Shown here: positions 11,480-23,935 of the stretch, piece by piece
Layout: every line of letters starts with the position of its first letter
Numbering within the stretch: the stretch's first letter is position 1
Assembly: GCA_951230915.1 (NCBI GenBank)
Contig: OX579635.1
Coordinates: 6,138,001-6,202,000 of the forward strand
Reading direction: 5' to 3'
From: Antitrichia curtipendula
Taxonomy: Eukaryota; Streptophyta; Bryopsida; Hypnales; Leucodontaceae
DNA: 64,000 bases
Notes under the pieces: generated by a model
Told to the model about the DNA's origin: nothing
Seen by the model: the letters and a program-made list of their open reading frames with translations, nothing else
Database searches by the model: none
Position numbers and translations under genes: made by a program

Positions 11480-12300
11480 GCATTGCTCTATATCAAATTC
11501 CAATTCCGACTATATTCCACCAAATGAGTATATAGTCGAGTATTGAAAGTTTACGAACTGCCTTTTGGAGCGGTTAAAAGTTTCTAAATGATATAGAATA
11601 GAATTGAGATTTATTGTCTTTCATAATTATCAGTCAATTCTTATCCAATTCCAATCAAGTATATCAAATATTAGTTTTAAAAAACCAAAATTTCATTTTT
11701 AGTGAATTTTTAAAGTCAATTTTTGCAATTTTATATGATATTTTACTGAATACAATTGGTGATGAATTATTTTAATTCGATTGCATGGATATGTAAGGAA
11801 CATCCATATGCACATCTTTCATATTAAAAAACACCCTCTTGAGTAACAAAAAGATGACCAATGAAGAGTTCAATGAAAAGTGTCGTATGACCAAACTTTG
11901 AAGAAATTAATATCTCTATATTTTAACCTGATTTTGGCAAAGTAATTGTACCATCATGTTTAAATGTACAAAATTATTTACTATGTGAATTCCAAATAGA
12001 AAAATCTAATTACAATAAAGAGATATCTATTTTACAACATTTGGATAGGATCACCCCAACATTAAAATCTCTATAGATGAAATTTGGAAGCTTTTTTGGA
12101 GATGCTTGTTGAAGGAAAGATGTGCCTATATATTTTTCTTACAAATCTATGCAATAAAAAAAAAACTTCATTGCCAATGATTTTCAATCAATGATAATGT
12201 AAAATCATGATTTTTAAATGAAACAATTCACTGAAAATGGAGTTTTGGTTTTTTGAAACTAAAATTTGGTTATGGTTGATTAGGATTGCATAAGGATGCA
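11480..12300. mobile_element. diverged foldback element, relative of 40.05-40.93 kb
   Basis: Sequence at about 11745-11830 is inverted at about 12110-12200 (TTGGTGATGAAT near the left, GGAGATGCTTGTTGAAGGAA near the right), and both arms align with the larger element at 40048-40926. Ends are approximate. Non-coding. Confidence 0.55.
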
Positions 12301-13136
12301 ACAATAATTATATGGCCAATTTCGTTAAAATGGCGGTATTCCATGTGCCATTTGTTCGTGATGGTTTAGGAGGTGGTCAACTGTTTTGCTTCGTAGTTGG
12401 TTGGATGTCATCAATGGCGGTGTATAGCAAATTGAACCCCAAAATACCAATCCATGGATTTCTAGTTTTCTACGTAGAATGTTCATTGAAGATAGTTAAT
12501 GTACATGGAGCTAGTATTGGGATTTGAGGGTTGTACTAATGGCCGAGAGATGGAAGAATTTTCGTGGAATCTTTTTGTGATTGAAGCATGTGTTGTTGCT
12601 CCCAAAAATAATGGAAAGGAGGGGTTGCACTTGGACTCCAGTGTGACAATGGATTCAAATTTGGGTGATTGTTTAGGCTTGGCATTGTACATGAGCGCGA
12701 GGTCAACAAAAAATAAATCCAAAATGGGCGGAGTTCAAATGGATAAGAAGTAGCAGGAAAAGCATTGGTCTTTTGGATTAAACAACAAAAAAGGTACAAA
12801 ATATTGACGAGTATGCACTCTTTGCTCGTCAGAGACTGCAAAGGAGTTGGCCATCAAAGGTTCTGTTGTTGGATTAGACGAACTATCAAAATTTGTTGCG
12901 TTCATTGAAAAAATTCCCCTTCTAGAACACACGCTACCGTTGTTTCACTCCCTAAGCAATGTTGTCTTTGAGAGCCCTTGAAGACTTCATATTCACATGT
13001 CCTGTTCTTCTGCTACAATTCGACGCAAATGCTCGGCTGCAAATTGAACTTGTTGCCGGGGTTCAATGAAGCTACGGCCTTTGTTCTTCTTTGGTTTTCA
13101 CGATGCCATAATGCTATCCGTGGAAACGTAGTCGGC
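12301..13136. other. no gene recognised
   Basis: Several short frames overlap on both strands (for example 12312-12527 and 12483-12932), but none has a recognisable motif. It lies just downstream of the DUF7869-type gene and could be its 3' flank. Confidence 0.45.
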
Positions 13137-16012
13137 TTAAATAGCGGTGGGGTCAATCTTCCATCTGAAACCGGGTTTTGTGTCCCACCCTGCGTATAAT
13201 CGTCGCATGTCCTTGGATGATCCACATGGGGTGCACCATTGCACAAGAATTTCGCAAAAGTGCTCTGCCGTTGGATCAAATTGTGGCTTCTCTATTGCCC
13301 TACCGACCCACACGGGCTCCTCACAATCCAATCTTGGCTTCACAAACAAGTAGAATCCTTCGTGGAGATCTCTGGCCACATTGTAAGCTGGCGGTAGTTT
13401 CCCCTCCAGAGTGCCAATGTAGGGTTTTTCTTCCTCGAGTTCTTTGCGCATCCTGTCGTCTTGCATGAAATCCGTCAAAAGATCCCCAAGTTGGCGAGTT
13501 TGAGGCCAGAATCCGTCCTTTAATACTTCGGACTGTGGGAGGTCTTCATTGGCTCCATTGCGTAGGGCATTTGTCACAGTAGCCCAATATGTGACCAAGT
13601 TCGACATGCGGTCCTTATACTCTGTTGTCCCATCTTCTTTAGATGCATCCATCCAATGCTGGATGTATCCTTGAAGTCCACGTAAAATCTCAACTTCATT
13701 GGGCATTTTCTTAGGAGTCACGCGGATAGGATCACCTTGTGGAAGGAGAGGTTTGTGATCCTCACCTTCCTTCCATAGTTGCAACCCTTGCTCGGGCAAC
13801 CATGGAATGTCGGTACATGCCATTTTGTATTGCATGATCGGCCAACCATTGTTGTTCATGAAGAATTTGTACCGCCTTCCACTGGAGTGACCCACCAATT
13901 GATTCTTCTTCATCCCGATGTATGGTTTGACGTAGGCCTTGAAGTCGGGCACTTCTTCTATTAGGTGCGGAATGAAAGGGCCTTGCTCCATTTCCATGTA
14001 TGATTGCATCAACAATGACAAGATAGGATGGTCTTTTTTGCGGAGTTGCATGCTCCATCGCCCAAACGACGCATCTAGGTCGTCGTGTGTGTGTCCCACT
14101 ATCATGAAGGAGACGACCACTTCTTTCACAATTCGCCTTGCAACCAAAACAGACCAAAAACAAAAGACGTACCGGTTCTTGTTTTCCCTCCATGAATTGT
14201 CCATTTGAATGTGTAGCACTGGTGGTAGTGGTCGAGCTTCCATTAGTTGCGATGGAACATCTCCCAAAGACTACATGCAAATCTCGCTACCCTTGAGCAA
14301 CGCTTGATACAACTCGGTGCTGCCGGCCCCACTAAACAAGCATCGCGAAGACTTCACGGGTGGCTGTTCCAAATCTTGCAACAATTTGGCAATGGAGCCC
14401 ACCGTGAAGTTGCTATCACTTGGAAACACATCCAAATTGTAATGTGCGTATTTGCCATCGCCATGCCCATGTGCAAAAATTCCTAACACTTTCACGGGCA
14501 ACTTCCTGAGTCCATCTAGTGCCTTTGTTTTCCTCGCTAATGCAGGACATGCAGTTTTTGAATGGTCTATTTTGTCATGCATGATGGATAGTAATTGCGT
14601 CGGTCTTAATTTGGACTACGATAGTAGGCCTGTCGACAGGCTTCTTGCAAGAACAAGTGCTTCTCGAAACACCTTTGAATTCGTTGATAGTCCTCTGATC
14701 CGGGCGCAAAGGATGCTCGTAACTGCTTTAAGTTGTCGCAAATGCTACACCTTGCAAAGGAATCTCCTCTTCCTTTGATGACGTATTCTGCAAAATATCT
14801 AGTTCGAATTTTACTAAAGCATGATTGCGACACTGAAGGGAGACCGAGCTCCACGTTTGCCTGCAAACAACGGGATCCACGTGGCCACTCTTTACAATTT
14901 ACATTGAATAGGTATCACTGTGAATACTAATGGACTTCATCTATGTCATGAGTGATGGAACAATACAAGCGTGTCCTTGTCATATCAGTCTAGTGGACGG
15001 CTTTCCATGCAAGTGCTGGTCTTACCTCGTTGACGGTGGCCAATAACTGTTTCCATTCGGTACTGGCAGGGAGAACTTTCAAGCCAATTTTTTCGCTGCT
15101 GCGCAAGGTGCGTGACAAATGGGGCATGTGTTCAACTGTCGCCTCTAATAATGAGTGCAATGTCTCAATGGCTTGAATGGTTGCACTCTTCGACTTTGCT
15201 CGGTTCAAATTGCCGTGTGGAGCGCCTCTAACGCCGTCCTTGGCCTTGGCCTTGTACCTTTTGAATGTGCGGAGAGGAATATTGTGGAGAATCCGCCACG
15301 CAGTTGGGCAGTTGTCTATGCCTTCAACCGTGACAAACTGCCTTCGCCCTTCTAGAACTTTGTGCATCGTCCGGTGGACGTCCAGATTTTTGGAGGACTT
15401 CACTTGGAAGGATTGCATGTGCATTTCCGTTTGAAGTGCGAGAATGGTGGAAGGGGGAAATTTCCGTATGCACTCTTCCTTGCAACAAGGTTGCATGAAG
15501 ACTGCTGTGATAGATTCGTGTGATACCATCTTTGTCCTCTTGTTTAGAGCCGCTGCTGCTCGAGTTCTCCTATCATAGCGATATTGTCTCACGCCCACTC
15601 TTCTACGATTTCCCTCTAAATGCTTATCAATGGCCTCACGCTTGCGGGCGTGATCATAAACACTTACATAGCCATTCTCATCCTCGTAGAATACCTAGCG
15701 CATAGGCCACCGCAGACACATGTCACTGATGCGCGGGTCATCGTTGTGGACCTCGAGTATGACAATGCCCACATCGTCATTCCCCAGTCTACTCAGTCCA
15801 TCGACACATGCATTGGGGTCGACAGTAATAATGATCACGTCAGCAAAGTCAGAGCCGTCCGCATGCCTCACGAGAAGGGCCTTGCCAAGCCATCCGTCGC
15901 GGCCGATGCCCTTGCAATCTGGGATGGGATTAGTGTCCTTGCCTACCGCGTTAAATGCCTCCAAGTCGATATCTTCTTCCTCGAATTCTTCGAAGCCCTA
16001 CGCATCAAACAT
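13137..16012 (-). pseudogene. DUF7869-type transposon-related protein, decayed
   Basis: The start is taken at MFDA (ATG at 16012). An acidic N-terminus is followed by an exon with CCKEECIRKFPPSTI, RRQFVTVEGIDNCPTAW and ATIQAIETLHSLL. After the intron comes VELGLPSVSQSCFSKI, then the DUF7869 core with LPPVLHIQMDNSWRENKN and the signature VGHTHDDLDASFGRW. This architecture is typical of the uncharacterised, repetitive DUF7869 family of plants and animals, thought to be of mobile-element origin. The frame is broken by TAG at 15998-16000, 15695-15697 and 14271-14273, and by a one-base frameshift near 14605. Otherwise about 900 codons align in order. The palindrome array at 16.55-17.25 kb lies just upstream. 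Family membership is inferred from motifs; function is unknown. Confidence 0.8.
14861..15025 (-). other. intron of the DUF7869-type gene
   Basis: Minus-strand donor GAG|GTAAGA and acceptor TTTGCAG|GCA define a 165-bp intron. Exon 1 ends on a third codon base (15026), exon 2 starts on a first codon base (14860) and the frame is the same, so this is a clean phase-0 intron joining TVNE to ANVELG. Confidence 0.75.
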
Positions 16013-16545
16013 GTGTGAAATGACATTTCCACAATAATACAACGGAATGCAGAATTGCAAGTGCCGACAATTTCGCGACAAATGAAATGAATCATGAATA
16101 GTTCACCTCATCAGCATCAGACTCGCTGGAAGGAAAATCACTCAAAGTAGTCATAAGAGAATAAAGTCTAGAGGGGTATGCAATGCTTAGACAATTGCAG
16201 TCATGGTGATAATAGGAGTGAAACATTGAACAACTGGGATCCGTAGTTCTTTTCAAGCTCTAGGAATTCCGCAACCTGCCAAACATAAGACGAGTGAAAA
16301 TATGTCGCATTAAGACATAAGGTAGGCGGTCCTAGAAGCCCCATCAATCATTCTGTCACGGAAAGAAGTGACGGCATGCCTCACATAGAGTGGATAATAA
16401 TGCGTGGCATGAAACGGAAGACTTCAGGCACTCCATCAACGGATGGATGTGAAACACAAGCTTCACGGGACGACCATTTTGAATATGAACACCAACCAAT
16501 CCAAGAAGAACGCATTATGAACGAATTAGACACTAACGCAGTCAA

Positions 16546-17247
16546 CCACGAACGCGACTCCAAGGATGAAGTACAACACTGTTGAGAAGAGAAATCCACT
16601 TCTGAAATTCACTTCAGAGGGGCCGCACTAAACCGTGAACGCGACTCCAAGGATGAAGTACAACATTGTTGAGAAGAGAAATCCACATCTGAAATTCACT
16701 TCAGAGGGGCCGCACTAAACCGTGAACGCGACTCCAAGGATGAAGTACGACATTGTTGAAAAGAAAAATCCACATCTAAAATTCGCTTCAGAGCGGTCGC
16801 TCTAAACCGTGAATGAAACTGCATGGTTAAAGTAAGAGATCAATGAAGAGTGAAATTCACAACTGAAATTCACATTAGAGTGGCCGCTCTGAACCGTGAA
16901 TGTGACTTCAAGATTAAAGTAAGAAATTGATGAAGAGTGAAATTCACGACTGAAACTCACTTTGGAGCGGCCGCTCTGAACCGTGAACAAGACTACATGG
17001 TTAAGGTATGGGATCTTTGAAGAGTGAAATCCACAGCTGAAATTCACTTCAGAGTGGCTGCTCTGAAGTGTTACTGGGAACTCCAGACCTCAGATACGCA
17101 AGCAGGAAGGGATTCCAAAGTTAGTTCCATCGTATAATAGTTCAGAGTGGTCGACCTGAAGTTGTTCCGAAAAGACTGAAATATGAAACCAGAGTAGAGT
17201 CTGGTAAAATCGACCTTTAGAAATCAGTTCAGAGTAGCCGCTCTAAA
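16546..17247. repeat. palindrome-bearing tandem array A (8 palindromes)
   Basis: Units of about 85-105 bp share CGTGAACGCGACTCC, a GAGAAGAGAAATCCACA-like stretch and CTGAAATTCAC, and each ends in a copy of the 20-bp palindrome. Palindromes start at 16613, 16700, 16787, 16874, 16961, 17048, 17141 and 17228. The first six are spaced exactly 87 bp apart, which marks a true tandem array. The last two are more degenerate. The array lies upstream of the minus-strand DUF7869-type gene. Confidence 0.9.
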
Positions 17248-18003
17248 CTATTATGGGCATGCTCAATTCATGATTTGATAGGGACATAACGATAGTTGAA
17301 TGCAAGGTCTCCAGGATTGGGAACCAAGGTCACAATAATTCACAAGAGCTACACTAAATAACATAATCGTATGCATTGCTGATTCAATCGTTACAATGTG
17401 CGTTTGTACGGACTGCTATACAATGAGAATGGAGAATGAATCACATACAGAAGAAAATCACAATGATGCTAGTAAATACTATAAATTCAATAATCAAATA
17501 AGGCATTGTGACTTTCACCCTTCCCACAAATGTAGACTACAACGTGCATTCACGGCAATGGAACGTTTCTGCACAATCATTGAGCACAATCACAATCAAA
17601 TTCAAGGTCCAATGTGAAGTGAATCATACCTGAGTGAAACGCTCCAATGTCGCCAGCAACTTCGGAGCAATGGAAAAGGTATTGAAGGACAGCGTAGCGA
17701 CGTCGAACATGAATGGAAAAAGCGGCGAAAAAAGTCCCTCAACACGACGACGACATGATTCGCCAAAAACAAAGGAAACAAGGAGCGCCGACCGTAGTCA
17801 TTTTGATACAACCCACATCTTCCGGGTGCCACGGACATGGGCTATGGAATTCCTTTCAGTACGGTGTCTTCTCACAATCCTTCAATCTTTTGGCAGAGTT
17901 TTGTTTTTTTGCCACGTGTCTACCTCGTGCCATTGTGCTATAGGCTAATTTAAGGAGGGAACTGACATTGCATTTCAATATTTGGCGGCTGAGTAGAAAA
18001 ATC
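17248..18003. other. no gene recognised
   Basis: Short overlapping frames on both strands (17602-17948) without recognisable motifs. The higher GC of 17620-17870 suggests degraded exon-like sequence, but strand and product are unclear. Confidence 0.4.
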
Positions 18004-18037
18004 ATGGCTTCCACTGGCGCTGCAGCCGGAATTTCAG
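18004..18037 (+). CDS. possible first exon of an unknown gene
   Basis: ATG with A at -3 and G at +4 encodes MASTGAAAGIS, then CAG|GTATT, a plausible splice donor. The TTAA of the donor region is the insertion site of the piggyBac-like MITE at 18045. No downstream exon was found. Confidence 0.2.
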
Positions 18038-18044
18038 GTATTAA

Positions 18045-18690
18045 CCCCTAATTACCCAAGGCACCAAAATCTGGTGTTTATAAAACTTTGAAGTTAAATA
18101 AAACCTAACCTAGTTGCTATTTTTAGTAGTTTATATTTTTAGAAAGCTTTTCTTAAAGTCTAGTTTTAGCATCAAAAGTACAATCTTGAAAATAAATGAT
18201 AGTGATTTTTCTATTCAAGATTTTGTCCAAGGGTACCCAATGCAATCTTGACTTCCTATATTGTTGAAAGCTCTTGAAAATGAGCCTCAAATACTCTAGA
18301 GCTTGGAGAAAAAATCACAATCAGATTCATGGAAAAAAATTATAGATTACATTTTAAGAAGCCATAAATTGATTGGGGTTATACATGTTAGGACCTTGAA
18401 CCTCATATTTTTTTGGTCACCAACATTTTAGATTTGACTTGTGAAAAAAGGATTGAAAGACTTCACATCACATTTGCAATTTTAATACTCTCATAGTCAA
18501 ACATTATAATCTTTCACTCCGTAGGTGATATTGTTGCGTTTTCTTTTCTATGAGATCTCTAACATGTCTAGTTTGAATTTGTACGGTTACAATTCAAAAA
18601 AAATTGATACAACTTATCAAAATGTTGGGCATTTTGTTCAATTTAGAGCAAATTCCAAGACGCTCAAAGTAGGCCTTAGGCATTTAGGGG
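18045..18690. mobile_element. piggyBac-like MITE, copy 1
   Basis: This is a 646-bp non-coding unit flanked by TTAA on both sides (18041-18044 and 18691-18694). Ends CCCCTAATTACCCAAGG and the inverse of CCCCTAAATGCCTAAGG form imperfect terminal inverted repeats. TTAA duplications with CCC-type ends are the hallmark of piggyBac elements. The interior aligns along its length, same orientation, with 23936-24572. No transposase in the window. Confidence 0.8.
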
Positions 18691-18694
18691 TTAA

Positions 18695-20135
18695 GACCAA
18701 CAAAAGGGTAATGATAATTTCATCTTGATGTATTGCTATTGGATTTTTTAAATTTAAATTTTTTTAAATCTTGCCAAATTGGATTATTGAATATGGATTA
18801 TTTTTATATCTAATAGTATCTTTGTCACAATAAATTTTATTTCTAATACGAATGACCTTAATTATACCAAATTATTGATTAGTTGATTATTGTCCTCTTG
18901 TAGGACCTCCCAAGGTGATTCATCTTCATTTGATGATCTAAATGTTAAGAAAAACAAAAATTGTAGATGGGTTTGTTTAAAATCAAACGTGGTTGGTCCA
19001 TTGAGATTGAGATTTATACAATGACTGTCTTCTTGTTTTTATGGACCTCTTGCGGGTCGACAGGAAGCCTTCAGCATGAGGGAAAAATAGAATCCAAAAA
19101 GTTTTTTGTTTTTTTGGGAGGTGGTGGTGGAGGTGTTTGGGGTGCATCATGGGGTAAAGTACAAACCCTTTATTGGTGATGAGATGAATTTTACACACAA
19201 TTAAAAGGAGCAATTTTATGTAGTTGAGTGTAAAGATGGTGAACTATGAACAACATACAATTTGTAAATGCTGCACTTGACCAAGTGCATTGATTAAATG
19301 ACAATAAAAGTGCATTTTCACCCTTTTTTTGGACTTGTGGTGTACCATTTATAGAAGAGTTTTTAGGCTTCTCTCCTTAGAATTATGCAATGTAAACTTT
19401 CCATTTCTATCACAAAATAGTACACTAACTATACATGATGTGATTCAAATGCACTTTACATTTGTGAAAATTTGTACTCTTGAAGTCTTAGAATATCAAA
19501 TCTATCCTTCAAAAGCTAAATTGTTAAAATACACACTAGTCCTACATGTTCTTTTGTTTAACTTAACCCTTAAAAAGACGCCAAGGCCAAAAGTGACCAA
19601 TAGATGACATGCCTGCTCACTTAAATAAACAAGGAATGCACCTATCCATCCAATAATAAAGCATTCTGGTGGCTCCCTTTTTCGTGGGGACTACATCCTC
19701 TGAAGATTAAATGACTATTTCTAACGTTTCACAAGTTTAGAATTTATCTTGACATTATGAAACAAAAAGAAGTCCATATTATAGACTCTAATCCTTCTCT
19801 ATATTTACCAAAAACTATTGCAATCACAAGCTCCAAGTATTAAGCTCCGTATTTCAACATATTGTGTTTTTTTCATTCAACTTTTATCCTTTCAAAATGT
19901 TTATTTTAAACTTCAATTATAAAGTGATATTTTTCATTCTAACTTTCATTTATGTTAAAAAGAAAAAAAAATCTAAATCTAATTTCTAATTGATATAAAT
20001 TTATTTCTATCTTCTATTTTTTTAAATTATAATTACTTGATTTTTTTTGCAAGATTTATAGAAAAATAATTGTCAATAGAAAACATCCTTTTTCACCAAT
20101 GAAAAATATAAAGTATATAATAGGAAAAATTTAGC
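18695..20135. other. AT-rich intergenic DNA
   Basis: No supported gene. Short frames at 18967-19213 and 19329-19607 lack motifs and overlap frames on the other strand. Confidence 0.55.
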
Positions 20136-20139
20136 TTAA

Positions 20140-21018
20140 CCCTTTAGTGACCGGTCAACCACTTTGTGGTCGATTTTGGGACTCTTGGTCTAATGCTATT
20201 CCAAATACATTTGATCACAAAAAACTCAAAGAGTAACGCAATTAGAGTGTCTTCATGCGCTTATAACAAAACCAATTTTAAGGGAGTTGGAGCATTGATG
20301 AATTAGCTATGAGGTTGCAAACTCAAATGGCCTGGACCTTCAAATGGAAAGTATTCAACAAAAATACAAAAAAATGTCAACCAAATTGTGAGATTTTTTT
20401 GTAACTTGATGTCTTGACAAGGCATAAGTGTTTCTTTGTAATCTCATGAATGCCCAAAGTAAACTTATGCATTGGTATTTATGTAGCGCAAATTCTAAAG
20501 GGTCATTCAAATCATTGATTTTTGATAATTAAGAAAAACAACTCAAACTCTAACAAGGCTCTAGAAGCAAACATGATGTAGAGGTACATTTCACTTTCTT
20601 CAATGTACCAAATCTGCACATTTTAGAAGGGTATTCGCATTGATGACCACAGATGACTATTTTTTGTGAACTTCAAAAATTTGTAACTAATTTCACAAAG
20701 CTTGAAAAATATGAAACTACTTGGGTTAGATGCCTATTCTACTTGTCTTTTCTGGAAAATTTACTAAAAAATATTAAAAGATGTTTCACCTCCCCAAAAT
20801 TCAATTTTAGCCCTTAAAAGGTTCATTTATGGACCTTCTACCTTATTTATAGAGATTTGTACCGTTGGATGAGTTTGATTTTTTGTTAGATTGAAGAATC
20901 TCCCTCATGGAAACACCTTATACGGTTTGATCTAAGACTACATCTTTAGAGTGGCCACAAAGTTCACTTTCTTGAAAAAATACGCCCGCCCCCCAAATCA
21001 ACCACGGTCACTAAAGGG
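20140..21018. mobile_element. piggyBac-like MITE of a second subfamily
   Basis: This is an 879-bp non-coding unit flanked by TTAA (20136-20139 and 21019-21022). Its ends are an exact 14-bp inverted repeat, CCCTTTAGTGACCG. The ends resemble those of the 18-kb and 24-kb elements but the interior differs, so it is a separate subfamily. Confidence 0.8.
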
Positions 21019-21022
21019 TTAA

Positions 21023-21977
21023 TAGTAAATTTGACTTGAAAGTCATTGCCAAGTGTGTTTTAGATGTACAAAATAAAATAACTAATTGAAAAGTTATCAC
21101 ACTAATTTCTATTGCCCTTTGTACTTTTTTTTAAATATTTCAAATTAATTGAATTATTTTTATTATATTTACAAATTTATTTTTACTTTTAGTCCCAAAA
21201 ATTATAATTATGTCAATTTTTCATCGCACAAAGTGAAAATTTTCATAATGAATGATAGTTATAGTGTCACGTAATAGAAATATAAGATTGATAATTAAAC
21301 ACAATTTAAAACAAAAAAAACTAGCTCTAATATGATATTTGACTATTTCATAATGGATTAAATTTTAGACCCTTAAACTATCACACTTGTTGAAGGTATT
21401 GTGATCCAACAAGGTTGGGTAAAATTAATATTAGATAAATAGTTTGTAGGTTACAAGATCCAAATTCACAGCTCTAAGATGGAATCAAAAGACATTGATT
21501 CCAATGGTGAGATTGTGCTAAAATCAAATTAAATCCTATAGAATCTTTTGTTTGGAAAACAATAAAAATTGAGCTTATAAATGAATCCTAGCTAAGTATA
21601 CAAAAAAAATTCAAGAAGATGTTGTGATTGCTTGCAAATGAAGATGCACCATAAGTTTTAATATACAAATTCAAATGAAATAAACAAAAGCTTTTGATAC
21701 AGACAATAATACAGTCTATAAGATAGAGTTATCAAAAAAATTATTTCAATTTTTTTTTTTTTTTTTTGTGAGGGCATGTTGAAGTCATTTTTTGTCTTCT
21801 TATGGTATAACTTTTGCTCTCAAGCATCTATAAAAATAAAATTATATTTCAAAAAAGCTATTGTATTTTTCTATCTTCACAAAAAAAAACCAAAGTACCA
21901 TTCAAAATTGAAGTTATAGGATCCAAACCAAAATCCTTTGGTTCCTTAAGGAAATGATGGTCATTTAAAGAAAGTTT
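21023..21977. other. AT-rich intergenic DNA
   Basis: Very AT-rich with a long T run near 21750. No gene or bounded repeat recognised. Confidence 0.6.
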
Positions 21978-22133
21978 CAACAGGGGCCCCAAGTACTACA
22001 CGTCAAGGTCCCAAGTGTCTCATTTTGGGCCCCAAGTGTTACACCTGAGGGTCCCAAGTGTTTCATCTGGAGCCCCGAGTACTACACCTGGGGGTCCCAA
22101 ATGTCTCATCTGGGGGCCCAAGTGCTACATAGG
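21978..22133. repeat. GC-rich tandem repeat
   Basis: About three degenerate copies of a ~52-bp unit, each made of two half-units of the form GGGCCCCAAGTGYTACAC and GGGTCCCAAGTGTYTCATC. It is a sharp GC-rich island in AT-rich DNA. GGGCCC and GGGTCCC cores make it locally palindromic. Confidence 0.8.
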
Positions 22134-23931
22134 ATTAACACTGATCCCTAGGTATTGTAAACAACTATTCCAAGTCCTTTTATATTAGTTTATTTTGGAA
22201 ATTCCAATTCTGTACTGTAACTCTATTAGTAAATGAAATGGCAGTAGACGTCATCACCAGAAATAATTTTTAGAATTATAATTTGAATGAAGTACAAAAA
22301 CTAAAGACGGACGTAGTAGTCTACTACAATGATGCGTGGCAGTCAACTTACGTCGATCTTTAGCTTGCCTAATCATGTATCTGAAGTATTCTTATATTAG
22401 CTTATATTGGTAATCTCAATCGATATGGGATAATTAAAGGTCACCGTTCTATGTATTGAATGTACCTCTAAAGATTGTAGGAAGGAAAAAATTAATATTT
22501 TAAACTATTTATAGGTCCACGATAATAGGTCCATGGCTCCAGGTCCGCAGTCATAGGTCCACTATAAAAAATTTGTTGATTCACTATTTTCTACCTAGAA
22601 CTTTGAAATATATTCGGATTTTTTTTTCCTAACACTGAAAAATTTTGAAAGTCGATCTTTGGGCTCACAAAATGTACGTTCACGGCTCTTAAGCTCGCAT
22701 TTTGAGCCTCACAAACTAGCGTTGTTGAAAAATTTGGAATTGGAGTAGAAGCTCGACTTTGTTAATTGCAATTCAAATTGTTGGGGTCAAATCCAGGAAA
22801 GAAGCATCTAGAGCATTCCATAAATTATGGATGACAATATATTGTTTTCTATTTTCTAAAAAGTTTTAAATGTCACATACAAAAAATAATTAGGCTTTTT
22901 CATCAAGCATTCAATGATACTCTTGAAATGAAAATGAAGACATTTTTGGTGTTTTCACGATCTAAAATAACTTTAAAGGATGGAGACAAGTATTTTTAAA
23001 GCTTAGAGTTGAATTAAAGTTCACACACTGTTAAAAAAAGAATAACCAACGACGTGGGGAGTTTTGTTATCATCATGGCTAATTTTGTTATTGTTCATTA
23101 ATATTTTCAAGTTTTTAATTTACGTACTTGTTCATATACTGAATCTATTTTTAAAAGGTACATTCAAGAATCAGAAACATAATGTTGGAGCGTGATACTT
23201 ACTTATATACTTTCAATTGTACAGTTCCACATATACATATCTTACAAAATTTATGTTTCGAGTGCCTAAAACATTTTCCCTCGTTTTTCATTTGAAGAAT
23301 AATTCAAATGGAATGAAACACAAGTGGTTTCATGTTTTGTAACAAATTTGTGAATTACTTATGAATTTCTAGAGAATTACATTGTATGCAAGTATTTATG
23401 ATTCTCAGTCTCACAAAATCCATATGCGTGTAATCTAGAAAAAGATATGGCTTGAACAAAAAGAAAAAGTGTGGCATTTAAAAAGTAATATACAGGGGTT
23501 CCTAGATGCAACCCATATTAAACTTTAACGGACCCTACTTTCTTTACCCATGTGTAAGATGGAAATTAGACAATCAATTCTCATTTAGAAAAATGGAGTG
23601 GCCCCCTTTGGCTTTAAAATGGACCCACAACTATGGTTCTTATTCCGTCCATTGGTAAAGTATTAAGCAATATTTGGCAAGTCTTAATTATGTTCTCACA
23701 TTGTTGGTAGTCCACGACTCCACATAGTGTCCATTTCCAAACCACCTAGCAGTTTGAAAAAGAGGATTATTGTTTGAAGCACTTATCGTAGTCTAGAAAT
23801 TTTTTTGGACCAATTAAGTAGCAAAATCAAGAATTGGTAACAAATTTTCACAACAATCTTTGCATAGAAAAAAATCTCAAATTATTGGCTTCAACTAGAA
23901 TGAATAATCCAATCATTCTTCCTAGTAGACC
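22134..23931. other. AT-rich intergenic DNA
   Basis: No gene recognised. A short GGTCC(A/G)-rich stretch at 22513-22562 repeats AGGTCCA/AGGTCCG four to five times. Confidence 0.55.
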
Positions 23932-23935
23932 TTAA

